Of a stretch of 64,000 nt of DNA, positions 62,163 to 64,000 are shown in pieces. This DNA comes from Loktanella fryxellensis (GTDB lineage Bacteria > Pseudomonadota > Alphaproteobacteria > Rhodobacterales > Rhodobacteraceae): assembly GCF_900110065.1 (NCBI RefSeq), contig NZ_FOCI01000017.1:1-64000 (forward strand). Direction: 5' to 3'. The stretch's first letter is position 1, and each line of letters begins with the position of its first letter. Below the pieces are notes generated by a model. The model worked only from the letters and a program-made list of their open reading frames with translations, was not told the DNA's origin and made no database searches. The position numbers and the translations under genes were made by a program.

Positions 62163-64000
62163 ATGCCACAGCCCCCTGCCCGCACCGATCCGCAGCGCGA
62201 CGCTGCGATCCGGGCCAGCGCCGACCCGCAGCCCGGTCTGCTCGCGCGCGTGCTGGACTGGCCCGGTTGGCGGGTGGTGATCCCGCTTGCCATCATGCTG
62301 ATCGCCCTGGTGGTGCTGCGCGACCTGAGCGCCACGATCCAGCCGGGCGACCTGAAGCGCGATCTGGACGGCTACGGCTGGGACCGCATTGTGCTGTCAG
62401 TCAGCGCCATGGTGATTTCCTACGTGGCACTGGCACTCTATGATCCGATCATCCTGCGCAGCCTGAACGCACCGGCCATGCCTGCCAGCGTTCCGATCCT
62501 GACGGGCATCAGTTCGATGGCGATCTCAAACCTGCTGGGCTTCTCGTGGCTGACGGGCGGCGCCGTCCGCTATCGCATCTATGCGGCCTTCGGGGTGGAC
62601 ATCGGGATCGTGGCAGGCCTGATCGCCACCTCGTGGCTGGCGTTCTTCCTCGGGCTCATGGCGCTGCTGGGCGGGCTGTTCCTGCTGCATCCCGCAGGTC
62701 TCAGCGGGATGGTGCGCCTGCCCGCCGGGTTCGAGACGCTGGTCGGCGCGACGATCCTTGCCACGGTGGCGGCGCTGCTGATCTGGACCGCGCGCGGCCC
62801 GCGCCGGCTGGTGCTGGGTCCGGTCGCCGTCACCCTGCCCGCAGCCCGGCAGATGCTGGTGCTGATGGGCATTGCCCTGATCGACCTGACCGCCACGGCG
62901 CTGACGCTCTATGTGCTGTTGCCGGAAGATCTGGCGCAGAACTTCGTGCTGTTTTTCGTCGTGTTTATCGGGGCGCTGGGGCTGGGCGTCCTCAGCCACG
63001 CCCCCGGCGGCATCGGTGTGTTCGAGGCGGCGATGATCGCTGGCCTCGGCGGCACGGGGCGGTCCGACCTGCTGGTGGCGCTGCTGTTCTACCGGGTGAT
63101 CTACACCGTGCTGCCCTTTGCCGTCGCCGTGGTGGGTCTTGCCATCGCATGGGCGCTGTCCAACCGCGACAGGGCCGGAGCGCTCCACCGGACCGTGATG
63201 CAGGCGACGCGCCCGATCGTGCCGGTGCTGGCCGCCGCCGTCGCCCTGCTGTCGGGTGCGGCCCTGTTGCTGCGCGGCGACCTGCCGGTGGATGCCACCG
63301 ATGCCGCCGGCGTGCCGCTGGGCCTGCTGGAGGCGTCGCATTTGATGTCCAGCGTCGCGGGCGTGCTGCTGCTCATCGTGGCGCGCGGCCTCTATCGCCG
63401 CATGGCGCGGGCATGGGCCATCGCGATGGGGCTGCTCGCTGTGGCGCTGGTGCTGTCTGTGCTGCGGGGCGCGGGGTTCGGCTATGACGCGGCCCTCGTG
63501 CTGGCGCTGGCGGTGCTGTGGACGTTCCGGTCCGCGTTCTACCGCGTCGGCCTCGGGTCTGCGCTGCAGCTGAACGTCCGCTGGCTGGTCAGCGTCGCCC
63601 TGCTAGTGGCGGGGACCACGTGGATCGGTTTCTTCGCCTATCGCAACGTCGCCTATTCCGACGACCTGTGGTGGCAGTTCGCCATCAGCGGCGATGCCCC
63701 CCGGTTCCTGCGCGCCACGCTGGCCGTCGTCGTCGTGCTGGTCGCGGTAGCGCTGAATGCCCTGATCAGCCGGTCCACCACCCGGCTGCTGCCCGAACCC
63801 GTCCCCGACGTGGTGCGCCGCCTGACGCTGGCCAGCCCGGACCCCGACGCGGGTCTGGCCCTGACCGGCGACAAGCGGTTCCTGATCGACCCCGCAGAGC
63901 GCGCCTACATCGCCTATGCGGACACCGGGCGCAGCCTGATCGCGCGGGGCGATCCCGTCGGCGACCCGGCGGAAGGAGAGGCGCTGATCTGGGCGTTCCG
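62163..64000 (+). CDS. mprF: MprF-like bifunctional lysylphosphatidylglycerol synthetase/flippase, N-terminal part
   Basis: 612 residues visible; the 3' end is cut. Residues ~35-540 hold about 14 transmembrane segments. SSMAISNLLGFSWLTGGAVRYR (~118-139) and LGVLSHAPGGIGVFEAAMI (~278-296) are signatures of the UPF0104/MprF flippase part. From ~570 the cytosolic synthetase domain begins (FLIDPAERAYIAYADTGRSLIARGDPVGDP), which transfers an aminoacyl group from tRNA to phosphatidylglycerol. GGAG lies 7 nt before ATG 62163. Whether it uses lysine or alanine cannot be judged. Confidence 0.93.
   Translation, partial: MPQPPARTDPQRDAAIRASADPQPGLLARVLDWPGWRVVIPLAIMLIALVVLRDLSATIQPGDLKRDLDGYGWDRIVLSVSAMVISYVALALYDPIILRSLNAPAMPASVPILTGISSMAISNLLGFSWLTGGAVRYRIYAAFGVDIGIVAGLIATSWLAFFLGLMALLGGLFLLHPAGLSGMVRLPAGFETLVGATILATVAALLIWTARGPRRLVLGPVAVTLPAARQMLVLMGIALIDLTATALTLYVLLPEDLAQNFVLFFVVFIGALGLGVLSHAPGGIGVFEAAMIAGLGGTGRSDLLVALLFYRVIYTVLPFAVAVVGLAIAWALSNRDRAGALHRTVMQATRPIVPVLAAAVALLSGAALLLRGDLPVDATDAAGVPLGLLEASHLMSSVAGVLLLIVARGLYRRMARAWAIAMGLLAVALVLSVLRGAGFGYDAALVLALAVLWTFRSAFYRVGLGSALQLNVRWLVSVALLVAGTTWIGFFAYRNVAYSDDLWWQFAISGDAPRFLRATLAVVVVLVAVALNALISRSTTRLLPEPVPDVVRRLTLASPDPDAGLALTGDKRFLIDPAERAYIAYADTGRSLIARGDPVGDPAEGEALIWAF

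Noticed and set aside
1-64000. CRISPR arrays, transposases, prophage or plasmid replication genes
   Set aside because: None found. No evenly spaced repeats, no DDE transposase or integrase motifs, and no attachment-site duplication seen next to the tRNA-Leu gene.

Overview
The window is GC-rich alphaproteobacterial chromosome, most likely Rhodobacterales (Roseobacter group). The cellulose synthase is very close to what I recall of Rhodobacter sphaeroides BcsA. The pcm-tolC-PopZ-like gene order is alphaproteobacterial, and a small conserved protein (39577-39900) looks like a Rhodobacterales family. Coding density is high, many genes overlap by ATGA/GTGA, and I see no IS element, prophage or CRISPR array. 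It reads as core chromosome with metabolic and envelope accessory loci.

Region 1 (1-7474) is a uronate catabolism locus. On the minus strand uxaC, a TRAP transporter (dctP, dctQ, dctM), kdgF, kduI and the start of kduD form one operon. A GntR/FCD regulator and kdgK are transcribed divergently. A near-perfect 36-bp inverted repeat between them is the obvious operator. Together they import uronates and unsaturated uronates and carry them toward 2-keto-3-deoxygluconate and its 6-phosphate.

Region 2 (8061-20254) is a cellulose cassette: galU (UDP-glucose), a membrane GGDEF diguanylate cyclase, a BcsN-like lipoprotein, bcsA, bcsB, bcsZ, a periplasmic repeat protein, and a response regulator whose output domain looks like a dead GGDEF domain. 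Precursor supply, second messenger and synthase are encoded in series. A GGDEF-EAL protein at 22517-24436 is a plausible phosphodiesterase counterpart.

Region 3 (20255-39960) is mostly housekeeping: tRNA-Leu(UAA), a rhomboid protease, an inositol-phosphatase family enzyme, metR/metF with a MetR box, a thioesterase, an orphan molybdenum hydroxylase large subunit, valS (with an AT-richer internal patch), a hisC-like gene, a class V aminotransferase, a phosphatase-ABC exporter-ygfZ operon, efp, and a small conserved protein.

Region 4 (40039-49423) holds a PopZ-like acidic protein, tolC, a pcm-type methyltransferase, a GntP-family permease, an alpha/beta hydrolase fused to a membrane domain, an ABC1 kinase-like protein, a DMT permease and a YceI protein.

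Region 5 (49434-64000) is envelope-related. It has a six-gene run (CDP-alcohol phosphatidyltransferase, flippase-like protein, LtaS-type phosphotransferase, and an ABC importer without its ATPase), TerC, a DUF2076 protein, a two-component system flanked by two PepSY-type proteins with paired tandem boxes between them, a small membrane protein, and an MprF-like protein cut by the window end.
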